Source: Podaxis mareebaensis (taxonomy: Eukaryota > Basidiomycota > Agaricomycetes > Agaricales > Agaricaceae). From it: a stretch of DNA of 64,000 nucleotides. Below the pieces are notes generated by a model. That model was not told where the DNA came from, did not search any database, and saw only the letters and a list, made by a program, of their open reading frames with translations. Both the position numbers and the translations under genes were made by a program. Of this stretch, positions 41,702-53,000 are shown one piece after another. The first letter of the stretch is position 1. Every line of letters begins with the position of its first letter. The stretch is taken from NCBI GenBank assembly GCA_018524725.1, contig JAEUWP010000142.1:36096-100095 (forward strand). The letters are read 5' to 3'.

Positions 41702-43044
41702 ATGGAACAATTCAAGAAAATAAAGCGACACCTTATCAGCGGGAGCAAGATAAAGAGCAAGAGTGAGAGCCGGAATGCGGAGTACATGCCGCTCACAAGG
41801 CCAGGAACGACCCCACAGTCACCACAGTCGCCCACCGATACCAACGCACCTTCTCCATCATGTCGTCGATCCGTATTTGGGCTTCCACTCGGGTTTGGAA
41901 CTCCAACCAAATACAAGAAGAAAGACCAAAGGACAACCACGGAGGAGGTACTAGAGCAACGAAGCAATCGACGAAAGTCACGGGTCAGCCCCCGAGATGA
42001 GTACCTACAACAGCTACACGCTGAACGAGAGCAATTGATGAAGAGCAATTCGCGGATGAACGAAAGGAATCACCGTAGGAGGAAAGAGTTGGAGTCCCTG
42101 AAGGCACGAGACGACGCGGAGAAGTGGGAGGACGAGTTGTTCGAGACCAGATCGAAGGAGTTGGAGAGCGCACATGCCCTCATTCAAACTCACTCCTCCG
42201 CTTCAGGAGAGGACGTCAGACACAAAATCAAACAGCTCAATGAGGAAATCGCCCACATAGCGTTCTCTGCTGTTGGAACGCCCATCGCGAAGAATACGGG
42301 ACTGGATGGTCTGAAGAGCCATCTCGGCGATGGCTTCGTGGACTTATTCCAGAGAGGCGGAGAGCTTCTGCATGACAAGAGATTTGCGCAGGCGATTCTC
42401 CAGATCTATCTTGCGCAATCATGCACGAGGCTCATCGACTCTTGGTGCCTTGGAAAGCCGGATCTCAGCGATTTTCTCGATCGCTTATATGATCGCATAC
42501 GCGGCAAAGGTAAGTTAGGACTTATAGTCGACTTTCTATACTAATAACGAACATAGAGGAGCAAATGGTGGCGGGGAAATGGAGGCAAATTGCATTCGGG
42601 CAACTGCCACATGGTCCCGAGACGGGGGTCCTGCAGAATTATACAATCGAAACGGCAAAGAATCTAATGGAAATCGCGTCTTGTGCGGGATGGGGAGGAG
42701 ATACTCAGGAGATTCAGCGACGTGTGTGGAAATTGATGGTGACAGCAGAAAGTATCAGGATGGACGTGAAAGCGGGAAACATCTCAGCCGACTTCCAGCC
42801 ATGGGTCGCCAGCTATGGCGAAAAGTATGAGGAAAGTATGATGAAGGATGTTGGCGGCGCCTTTGGGCTTGAGCAGGTCCAAAACGTTTCGCGCTGTCAT
42901 GTACTGGGAAGCACGGAGGTAGGGTTGAAAGTGCGAAGAACGGGAGTTGGGGCAAGCTCAGAGAAATTGAAGGAGTTGCGATCCAGGCCAAGGGTTGTCC
43001 TCATCGAGTCCCTTCTAGAACGACATCATTCTACCAAACGTTGA
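41702..43044 (+). CDS. Coiled-coil protein A (unnamed family)
   Basis: Two exons (41702-42509, 42557-43044) give 431 aa. The N-terminal 90 residues are basic and Ser/Pro-rich. A charged coiled coil spans about residues 97-170 (heptads around EYLQQLHAEREQLMKSNSRM and RRRKELESLKARDDAEKWED). A helical middle part contains LLHDKRFAQAILQIYLAQS. The phase-1 intron precedes EEQMVAGKWRQ. The C-terminus has VGLKVRRTG then RVVLIESLLERHHSTKR. Genes B and C share the layout, the intron position and this C-terminal pattern. No domain is recognised. The gene is divergent from the Hsp70-like gene in both duplication units. Function unknown. Confidence 0.75.
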
Positions 43045-43522
43045 ATTCCTGGGCTTGACGAGCGCTCTTCCCTGTTTGAAGGAAACGATGTCGATGGTGT
43101 ATGAATAGCGTAGTGCCCGGATGTCGACCGAGATAATATTATTCCCTGAAAACTTGTGCCATTTCCCTCGAAGCGTTTCAGACGGCGCCTCATCATGTTC
43201 TTCCGTGACAAGGGAACAAACCTCCACGCCAAACAGGCAGGCGCAAAGAATGTTTGTGTCACTGGGTGTTCCCAGCCGGCCGCTTGGGCCGAACTACTGT
43301 AACATTGTTCCCATACCAGAACCTACAATTCCGTCTCCTAGTGGGTCCTCGTCCAAGCCACCAACACGAGGCCCCATTGAGTCGGAATCCGCAGTACGAT
43401 ATCCCGAACAGGAACAAGCACGCTTATCACGCGTGCTGTAGCAAAGTCGAGTAACGACGTGTTAACTTCGCCAAACGCTCCGCTTCGCCTCTCAACTTAC
43501 CGGATCCCCGCATTCTATCACG

Positions 43523-44788
43523 ATGTTTGGCAGCTTGAAATCTCCTCGCCAGCGTAGCCGGGACTTACCTCCAGAACGAGGCTCTGGAACCCCCAGCAGA
43601 CGCACACGTCCCATCTCGCGGCATTTCTCAGGAGCCCGAGACCAACTCAACCGCTTTAGTAGATTCTTCAGCGACCGCCAACCCCAAGCAGACCCGGAGG
43701 TGGAGGCGCTGCAGGAAGAAGTGGGGCAGCTGAGGCAAGTTGATCGAGACTTGCACGGCAGATTCCGGGAATTGGAAGAGGATATACAGACGACGAAGGA
43801 GAAACTGGAGGCTAGAGAGAGGCGGCGTCATGGAGAGGAGTTGAAGAGGATCACAAACGAGTTGGCTGTCGCTCAGAGGTTCCTCTCCACGGCCGACAGT
43901 CTGTCACAGGCAGAGGTCGTTCGAGCCATGGAAGCTCTTAACGAGGAAATCTTTCAGCTCACCTCCATCGTTGCGGACATGGTCCAGGTTGAGGAAAGGA
44001 AGCTTCAGAGTGAAGAACGCCAGAGGATGTTTCGGGAGCGTATTCCATCTCTGGGACCAGCGTTCTTGGATGTTGTCCTACCGAAGCGCCTCGAAGATCC
44101 CTTGGCGATACAGATCGGATGGCAAGCACTCCTTTCTACTTGGTCCTGCGGGGTTATACAAAGTTGGGTCCTGGAGAACGGAGAGCTGAGCAGGAATTTA
44201 CAAGACATGTATGAGGCCATAATGACAGAACGTGAGGGAAGAGACCAATCTTATCACGGTGAAAACTAATTCCTGTGTTCAGATGGACAGGCCGTTGCTG
44301 GTCGATGGCGCTCTATGGCTCGTGAAGCTGCGGGCGATGCCTCCGACACACAAACTCGAGGGAAAACACTTGCACAAGTATTTGAGGGATTGACCGCTTT
44401 GCCCGTGTTGTGTGGGTGCATTTTTGACCAGGAGTCCTATGAGGAATTGGGCAAAGCGTTTCACCAACGTATTGGGCCTCTTCTCGACAAATGCCTCAGG
44501 TTTCGAAAAATGATCGGAGAAGGGGTGACGTCAACGGACATTCAGCCGTATGTGGTTGCCTCAGGCAACGAATACGATCCGAGGTTTGCTGATCTGGAAT
44601 ACGAGGATGAGAAGGACGACACGGCGAAGGAAAAGCGAGGGGTGGTCGCGTGTTCGCTCGGTGTGGGGCTGTACTCTACACGTACCTCGGAGCGGGGCCC
44701 GGACGGGAAATTCATAAACAAGGGCGGCGAGGTAATCCTGAAGCCAAAAGTGATTCTTCAGGAGACCCTAAAGGAGATCATCGCGTAG
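43523..44788 (+). CDS. Coiled-coil protein B (unnamed family)
   Basis: Two exons (43523-44231, 44283-44788) give 404 aa. The N-terminus is basic and Arg/Ser-rich. A coiled coil covers about residues 55-125 (EVEALQEEVGQLRQVDRDLH, RFRELEEDIQTTKEKLEARE). The middle has QIGWQALLSTWSCGVIQSWV. The phase-1 intron precedes GQAVAGRWRSM. The C-terminal part has GPLLDKCLRFRKMIGEG, TDIQPYVVAS, LGVGLYSTRTS and the ending EVILKPKVILQETLKEIIA. It aligns with gene C (LDKAKKLNKVIGEEI, DLGLVRAEKK, LLKPSVVLQSS) and more weakly with A. It lies about 480 bp after A on the same strand. A conserved upstream stretch (43263-43400) may be 5' UTR. Function unknown. Confidence 0.75.
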
Positions 44789-45349
44789 ATAGGGCTTCAA
44801 GTTGTTCTTTTAACTTGTCGTCATTTGGGACTGGTTCTTTCTTTTTTTCTCTTTTTCCTCGGTTCCTTTCTTTTCCAGTTGCATTCTCTTGTTCGACATC
44901 GGGGCTCAGTTCCAAATGTTTGTTAATAGGCCATTCAGTAAATTCTCGTTGAAAATAGTGCCCGTTGATTGGAGACTCCTGGAGCGCTCAGCTAGGTTTG
45001 AACGGAACATCAGCACCGTCGCACCGCTCGGAACAAATATATTACAAAATTTCATGCATCATTGGATTTACCATCCAAACTGAGTTGAACGGCCCGTGAA
45101 CGCGTGAATCGTGTTCACTTCTGAACGATTTACGCAAGGCAAAAGCACTGGCTCTTCGCCGCCTGCACTATGACTTCGAATGGGACGTGGCGGTCGACTC
45201 TCGGCTCTAGCTTCTTGAACGTCCAAGCTACAGAAATACCAACCGAAGCATTACCCAAACCAATTTCAAACCATTTCCATAGCTTCGCTCTTTGGACGCC
45301 TTCCATGACTCTAACGGGATATAATGCTATGGGCAAAGCAATTAAACAA
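44789..45349. other. Intergenic, no gene seen
   Basis: This holds the 3' flank of coiled-coil gene B and the tRNA leader. It is T-rich at 44805-44875. No coding frame is supported. Confidence 0.5.
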
Positions 45350-45433
45350 GGCCGCCTGGCGAAATGGCATCGCGTCTGACTACGATGCACAATCGTTATC
45401 AGGAGATTGCAGGTTCGACCCCTGCGGTGGTCA
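45350..45433 (+). tRNA. tRNA-Arg (anticodon ACG) with 12-nt intron
   Basis: A full cloverleaf can be drawn. The acceptor stem GGCCGCC pairs with GGTGGTC, allowing two G-T pairs, with discriminator A. The D stem is GCGA/TCGC. The anticodon stem TCTGA/TCAGG closes the loop CTACGA-intron-A. The T arm GCAGG-TTCGACC-CCTGC is perfect. A 12-nt intron (TGCACAATCGTT) lies at the usual place after position 37. The B box GGTTCGACCCC matches consensus, and TTTT at 45434-45437 is a pol III terminator. Protein frames over this stretch are chance. Confidence 0.9.
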
Positions 45434-45437
45434 TTTT

Positions 45438-47193
45438 GATGACATCATACGTACCTTTTTCTTTGGGTTCCTTTCACGCCGCTAAGAAGCCAGTACGGTC
45501 TACCCTCTTACAGCCGATAGCCTGATTGTTGTCGAATGGGATTATCTCGGTATTTGAGGACGGCAACGAAGTTGTTATGTAGAGGCGACCTATATCTGAT
45601 ACTCCGCCCTACCTGGCCCTAAGAACCTGAGAACGCTCTTGGATGTCTAGCATGCCAGACGAGCTGAGCTAGCTCTGTTATTAGATATTAAGTAAAATTT
45701 GTGGTCCGAGCGGTTCAGATAGTCACTGGGTGTGCCTGGAGACCCGATCTAATGCATCTCGCGACCTCTTCAAAAGCAAGCCATAACGACTTCCTTGCCA
45801 ATACAGATAACTCTCCGCCAGGACAAGAATTAGAGAGGCTTACTCTCGAGAGATATGGGCTAGCAAGACGGATTTCTTTCATCGTGATCAGTCTTGGGAT
45901 ACGTCTACCGTCAACGTAACTTTTCTTGCAGAGTATACACTCTTTCCGAAATTACTATGTCATATCTGAAAATTCAGGGGTCCACGGCGGCCTATTGGTT
46001 AAGAGAGAGGCGACTGTACGACTGTGATTTCCATCCCTGGACACCCTTCACGTTCTTACGTGTTCACATTAGGACCTGCCCCAATGTCTGTTTTATCTTA
46101 TCGTCGACACTTGCTCGACTGTTCCTCCCATTGGCTTCTGAAATATCTCATGTAAAGCTATGTTCTGAGCCGTAAGGTATTCCTAGGGCACTTGGACAGA
46201 ATGGGCCCAATTGACACACCCGTACCTCCCCCGAACCGTCCCTGCTGCCTCGAGGCTCCTGTCGGAACACGACTGACTGATGCATCGTGGTACACGTGTA
46301 CATGCTCATGTCCATCATGAAACAAGACGAGACGAAGCGTTTTACGCATTGCAAACTACTCCCCTTTGGCGGCACGTTTAGACCTCGTGGCAGGGTTCGT
46401 ATGCAAACTTGAGCCAGCTACACCTCCCAGGCAGACACACAAGGCGACTTTATGGCCAACACTAGCTTACCACAATTTCTCGCACGATATGTCGCTCAAT
46501 ACAAGTGACAGGTGGGACTTGATTTATAACCCCGAGCAACAGTCACCATCAATCCCATATTGGCACTCCGGTTAATCGGAAATGGGCGCTCAAAGATCTC
46601 ATTATGAACTTGGTTGAAAGGCTGTTTGGGGTATTGGGGAGGGTTTAAACGTTTTAACCTGGACTGGGGACCACTCACCGGGAGCCTCTCACAGCATTAT
46701 TAACAGCATCATCAACACATTTCATGCGGCTTGTGCTTTGGTTCCTCGTGTATCATCGGCACTGCGGGTTCCCGTCCCTCGTTCACATTTCATTTTACGC
46801 ATTACTTACCCATCGACCAGAGCCGATTACGATTCTACGGGTTTACGGTTCAGACGACACGTTGTTGTTCGAACCTTGCCTGACTTGAAACACTCTCTTA
46901 GCGCACAGGGGGAGCTCCATCCCATTCCGGTATCCCCTCCACTGCTCGTTCACTGCTCCTGCCCGAAGCTCCCAGGCCTCGTCCATTTTGTTGCTGTTGA
47001 TATTCGTGTTTCGCGTTACACCTGTGTACCATCACTCCGGTCACTGACGCATCTGGGGGTCCATTTAGTTCTGGTGCATGGACAGAACCCGTAGTCCACG
47101 CCTTTAGTACACGGTACATCAGGATCGGGTGCATACGCAAGCGCGAGGACTCCATACAGCGGATATTGCCTCCGCCACACGAACACACATAGA
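45438..47193. other. Intergenic, 1.75 kb, no gene seen
   Basis: This lies between the tRNA and coiled-coil gene C. Frames of 60-118 aa on both strands lack any recognisable feature. No retroelement remains were identified by eye. Confidence 0.45.
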
Positions 47194-48839
47194 ATGTCGC
47201 AGTCCGGGCCTCTGCGTCTAACCTCATTTGCTTCATTCACTCACCTCCCATTTCCATTGAACTTCAACTTCCTCACCGCACGCACCGCTACTGCCACTAC
47301 TGCCACTACTACTTTGTCGAATCGGTGGACGTTTTTCGTTATTGGAGGAACTGCTATTGCTGTGATTGTTATTGGAGGAACGACGATCCGGGAGCATCAT
47401 TTGGGTTCTGCGTGTTCGAGGTCGAGAGAAAGAGTAAGAACAGGTCCGAGTTCAAATTCAACCACGGGGGGAATGTTTTCTATAGCTTCTTACTTGGCGG
47501 AGAAGATTAGCGGGTTTATCCCGTGGATGAGTACGGTTGGAGTGATGAGGACAGAGAGTAGGGAGGGTAGTGCTCGGAGGTTGGAGGGTGTTGAGTTGGG
47601 TGAGCGGGCGAGGGGTATGCCTGGAGAGATTGGGGGTGGCGGCGAGGCGACAGAGGAGGAGGAGGTTGTGAAGTTGAGGAAGCTTTTGGCTGAGGCGCAG
47701 GCTAGGGAGGAGAGAAGTGCGAAGGAAGTGGAGGAGTTGGAGGGTTTGAGAGAGGAGGTGGGGAAGTTGAGGAGCCAGCTAGGCGAAGAGAGAGCGAAGA
47801 AGATTGTGGAAAATGAAGGAGTGGCGGGGAAGGGGAAGGGTGTTGGTGAGCGCGAGGTCGTAGGGTCAGTTGTCGAGGACCCATATTCGCGTGCGGGGGA
47901 TAGTGTGTCGGAAGACAAAGTTATCGAACTTCTCAAAACCCTTAATGGTGGGATATCAGAAATGGCTCAAACTATCACAAGGGCGTTCGCTAGCGTACCA
48001 CGGCCACCTCCACGATTACCTTCGGAAGAGCTTTCGGAGGACGCGAAAGAAGCCATTACGGGTGTTGCGGAGATTTTGGGTCCAAGGATGGTGGAGCTGT
48101 TGCAGTCGCCGAAGCCCCGTGCTGTGCAGAGTGAGGACGAAGAGACGGTGAGAATGGCGCTGAAGGCGAGTATGGCGGCATATACGCACTGGATTATTTC
48201 GTCATGGTATTTTGAGAATCCGGAGGATGAGCATTTGTTGAGCGAGATTTATGCGAGGGTGAGAGAAACGGGTAAGTGATTTACTTTGGTGAACCTTCCG
48301 GTCCCGACTCATATAGTATGATTTTCGTAATTTTTGAAGAGGAGCAAACGGTCTCGGGACGCTGGCGCGCCCTCACACGCACACACCTACAACGGATGCT
48401 CGCAACCGAGCCAGATCTGACGATCTATATGATTGATGCGTTTGTTAATATCATCCTCACCGCCAGATGGCACAACGATGCCGCAGCGTTACAGGAGTAC
48501 TTGACCCATACGTTTGGGGAGAAAGTAGCGTCCGTGTTAGACAAGGCGAAGAAGTTGAACAAGGTGATCGGGGAGGAGATTGTGAGATGCGATTTGGAGG
48601 CGTTGTATATTGCGCCAGATGTGTTGTTCAATGCGGCGACGATGGAGGTTGGAGGATTGGGAGAAAGGAGGGGGGAGACATCGATCACGACGGGGAATGC
48701 ATCTCAACGAGTGCTGTGTACGACAGACCTAGGACTGGTGAGGGCGGAGAAGAAGGTGGGCAAGATTGGGGAATGGGATGAGGCAGTGTTGTTGAAGCCA
48801 AGTGTGGTCCTGCAGTCGAGTGTCGTGGGAGGGGTGTAA
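47194..48839 (+). CDS. Coiled-coil protein C (paralogue of A and B), possible membrane anchor
   Basis: Two exons (47194-48271, 48340-48839) give 525 aa. From the ATG at 47194 a hydrophobic segment (WTFFVIGGTAIAVIVIGG, about residues 46-64) could anchor it; a second ATG at 47474 would omit this. A coiled coil spans about residues 150-215 (VVKLRKLLAEAQAREERSAK, EELEGLREEVGKLRSQLGEE). After a Pro-rich hinge comes a helical part with AAYTHWIISSWYF, then the phase-1 intron before EEQTVSGRWRAL, exactly where A and B have theirs. The C-terminus has LDKAKKLNKVIGEEI and LLKPSVVLQSSVVGGV. It is the most diverged member and is not linked to its own Hsp70 gene. Function unknown. Confidence 0.7.
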
Positions 48840-50026
48840 ACAAGCAGGCCTCAGGGCACCTTGGACCTTGCTTTTCGGTTCCCGGTATGGATCCGTATCC
48901 CTGCTGCTTTCTGATATGGCTTCCTTATTCTTCTGTATCCGGCAATCATATCATATCTGTGTTGTTAGTTTGTCGTCGCATGTATGACGTAGTATTTTTT
49001 TTGCATAGTGCTGTTTCGCCATGTATTCGTTATCACTAGTCCGCCCGTCAATCCATCTATGATGTGCCTTTGGGGGGATAAGGATGATCATTCCATAATT
49101 TCGGTATGAAGAGTTATTTATAGCCGCTGCAGTTGGATTCTTTGGCGTATTCAATTCTGCGGAACAATGATATAGGCTGCCTAACCTGCTGATGGTTGCA
49201 ACGCGCCATAATTCCGAAAGTCAGGCGTAGGCGTTGGTGAGGGGATCTTGTCTTTTTAGTCTTTGACACATCACATTAGCGGGTTAAGCATTATTATGGG
49301 ACAAGATATTTTCGGGATATTGTCGTGTGGTGTGTTGCTGGATTGGGACACACTGGGACGAGGATCCCACTGCGCCTCTGCTTGGCCTCTGCCCTTCCTG
49401 TCGGTGCGGCCGTTATCCCCGGAAGCGCGGGTTTACTGATCAAGGGTGTGAGTCTATGAAGGGTTGACTTGGTGATTCGGGGCTGAAGGAGCAGACGGGG
49501 TATGTGGTTGGAATCAAAGTTGGAATGATGTGGGGTGATTATTATGCAGCTCGACGGAAGTTAGAAGATCTGTTCCGGAAAATAGTTGGTTGATGGTGAG
49601 AACGCAGATAAGGCTGCATCGTACGACAGCAGAAGTATGAGAAACACATAAGCTAGAAATAGGGATGTTATTCGCCTTGGGCTAGAGTGGGTTGGCAGGC
49701 AAAATACAGTAGGTGATTGAAATAGACGATAAGTTGACCCTGAAGAGGAATTGGGTGCAAGTAATTTACTGCCAGCCAAACAACCTCAGGCCTTTGTTTA
49801 TCCCTGCGTGTCACCACCTCTCTGCTCTACTTCTACCTTTCCTCCACGATAAACTCTCCACCAAATCATCCTTGCCCGTCGCCATTCACAGCGAGCACAG
49901 ATACACATCCAATACCCACGCCTGGGCTGCCGCCAGCACCCGACCACGGTCGGCCTTGTACATAACCATCATAGCATACCCGCCTCAAAAACCGCTCCTT
50001 GAACCCCGTTTGCGTTCACTCTCGTT
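48840..50026. other. Intergenic, 1.2 kb; promoter region of the BEM2-type gene
   Basis: No coding frame is supported. The right part (49780-50026) is C-rich and pyrimidine-rich on the plus strand, as expected for a fungal leader. Confidence 0.5.
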
Positions 50027-53000
50027 ATGACCCGACGAAAGGGGGCACCCCAGCCCAGCGCACTCGTCCCTCCGACGAATCCTATGTCCCCAGGACCGCC
50101 ACCATCACCGGGCACGCCTCGCTCAGCGTCCCCTTCGTCTGGTCTCGCTCAGTTTCTCTCTAAGCCCAAGTCCTGGTTCGTTCGCAGTGCGTCTGCGTCC
50201 AAGGTCCCCTCTACCACCACAGAGGTTAGAACTAGCAACGTCGGGAGTGGTGGTGCACGTAGACACAAGATTTCACGACCTACTGATCCAAGACCTATCC
50301 GCGATGCCTACGGAGCCAGTGGTAGCCGGTGAGTTGTTTGTCTTGTGAATTTTGGCATTTTTCCTCTTTGGTTACCCCTTGTGTGTGTCTGGTGTTTGGC
50401 ATCTGCCTTCCTGTCATCCACGTTTGAGACCTTGTTGGTGGCTCTGACATGCGCGATGCATCAGGCTTCTCGGATACCGGTTTACATTCTTGCTACTTGA
50501 CTTCTGACATCGACGTCCACATACACTTTCATTTCTTCTAATATTTTAACGGAGGCATTCATAATAAATACTGATCCCGATATCTCGCAGATCCGTTCTC
50601 GATTTATCCCAACCCCAACCAAGTTCCCTCGACCAACCCCACTTCCATCCCCCAAGTGTTCCCTCGAGTCCCATAACAGCACACCCACCTTATGCGGCAT
50701 CATCTCCATCAGGGCTCGGGGATCTACGCGCCATATCTCGCAAGGGTTGGTCCCGTTCTGCTGATGACCTTAACCAAGTCTCGACGGGTGACTTTTCGCC
50801 TATCAACACGTCTTTCCAAGAAAAGATCGCAGAATACAGGAATAGAAGCGGGAGCAATGCGAGTATGATATCGCCCTCGAGCCCTTCATCGCCCAGTGCT
50901 GCTGTGCGTCATCCATTCCCCAGTTTTACATCGGACACACCACCACCGCGTATACCTGTGGCTTCACCTCCACGGAGCGCGACGCTGCCCACCGTATCGA
51001 TATCCGTATCTGCGCCTGCCATGGATGAAAGTACTAGAACCGATAACGTTAGCGGGAGCCCTCCCCAGTCTACTACGCATGTACACACGCGCTCGCATTC
51101 ATTCACGCCAAAGTTACCGTCGAAGTTATCTAACCAAAGGCTCGCGCAAACTCCGAAGAGGAAGGGGTCAGGCTCGAATGAACGGGAATTAGATCAGCAG
51201 CAGCAACAACAACAGAATATTTATGACGGGCGCCAGCAGCAACAGACTATGACACCAACACGTACTGGCTTCGCTTTTCCCTTTAACACCAATAATGCAG
51301 GAGGAGCAGGAGGTGGAGGTGGTGCACCTCAGGCAGGTCCCTCTACGCGTATGACCGCGTTCCTCACTCCGCCTGCTATCATTGAACCACAACCCGACCT
51401 TGACACTCAAGACTCCGCAACCGCTAATACAGGTGGCAGCATGAAACAAAACACAAAACGCGCGTCTCAAATCATATATCATTCTGGGTTCATTAATCGT
51501 TTGGCAGACACGCCCAGTTCCACACCGTTCCACGGTCATGGTTTTAGTAACAGCCATCATGCGAATTTGACGCTTGCAAAGGGGTGGAAAGCCTACAAGA
51601 TGGAGCTTAAGGGATCCAAGCTATATTTCTATAAGCCGCCGAGTGATAGGAATGCGGGTATAAAGGAACTCTTTCCGACGGGGTTGGTTCCCCCAAGTTT
51701 GGAGGATGAAGAAGGGGAGGGGGAGGCCCATGGAAGTGGCAGTGGCAGTAGCAGTGATCCATTTGCTGGTGGAGAAGGTAGGGGGAGGGGGAAGGGGAAG
51801 GAGGATGTGGGAGGGGTAGGGATGGGGAGGAAAAGGAGGGCGTTTTGGGGACGGAGGACGCATCCTGATTTGGTGAGGGACGTGCAGAGTGGGAGGTTGG
51901 AGAAAGGGACGTTTGAGGCCCTGACGCATGAAGCTGTTTTTGCTACGACGTTCCTTAGGCGTGAACAGGCGGAAGAGGCTGACGAACCTAGTAGCGAGGT
52001 GGAAGGGACCCAGAAAGGCCGGAAGGAGGACGAGAAGGATGTGGCGGCGTGGAAGGATTTTGCCTCGGGGATTTTGCTCTCCTTGCCATCTGTTGTGGGC
52101 CGTCAGGCGTTTGAGAACGAGTTTATGCGGTGTTGTGCGTACCTCGTGAGTGGTGCGGAGGAGGGAGAGGAACGAGAAGGGGAAAAGAAGAGGGTGCAAT
52201 GGTTGGCAAATGAGTATCTCAAGTACCACGGCACCCCGGTGGATGGGAAGGGATGGGAGGAGTGGAAAGAGGAAACGATACCTGGCTTGCCTCTTGATTC
52301 GTCCACGCCTAAAGAGGGAGGATTGCCGACATCAGCGTCGATGAAGGGCGTATCTTCGCCCCCACCCCTCTTGGATTCTGATACTGGTGCCGCTAGTGAC
52401 GACATCACTGAGGCAGCCTCCTCGAAATCAGATGACTCAAACAACGCGAAGTTTATTTCCCTGTTGGATGCTTTGCAACTTGGGAACGAACCGACAACCG
52501 TGTCCTCTTCTGCGTCGAAACACTCGAAACAGTCCTTGGACTTGCGGACGTTTGAACATCAGCCTCTGATCCCTCCAACTCCAAGACATGGACATGGAGG
52601 GTACCCCAGTCGGATTCCGTGGACGCAACTGCGGGAGGAGGGTTTGTCGAGGGAGACGTTGTTCATGTTGGATCCACAGTTCATAGCGAGGAGTTTGACG
52701 CTTTTCCACCGATCGGTGGTGGACCTCGTACCGGACAACTTGACATCGGAATATGTCCTTCCCGGCGATCCTTCTGCGTCTTCGCCTACTAGTGAAGAAA
52801 GCCATGAAGCCGCAGGCGCATTGAATCCGTTGTTTGGGAATGACGAGCACCCCCATTGGTTAACCAAGCTCATCTTGTTACAAATCTTGGGCGCAGATAC
52901 AAGTCATCACACTCATCAACATCATCTTCACACTCTCCAATCCCCTAGCAGGAAATCCGAGGAGAGAGGTGGAGGACAGCAGCAGCAGACGTCGAGAACG

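Larger units (their letters stand above)
36150..44690. repeat. Segmental duplication, unit 2 (contains a transposon)
   Basis: This is the counterpart of 30880-35870. It is longer because of the 2.6-kb transposon and because gene B is complete. Similarity covers coding and intergenic parts. The two units lie head to tail with about 280 bp between their recognisable limits. Confidence 0.85.

Noticed and set aside
45130..45390. Two overlapping protein frames of 69 and 86 aa
   Set aside because: They overlap the tRNA-Arg gene on opposite strands and have no protein features.
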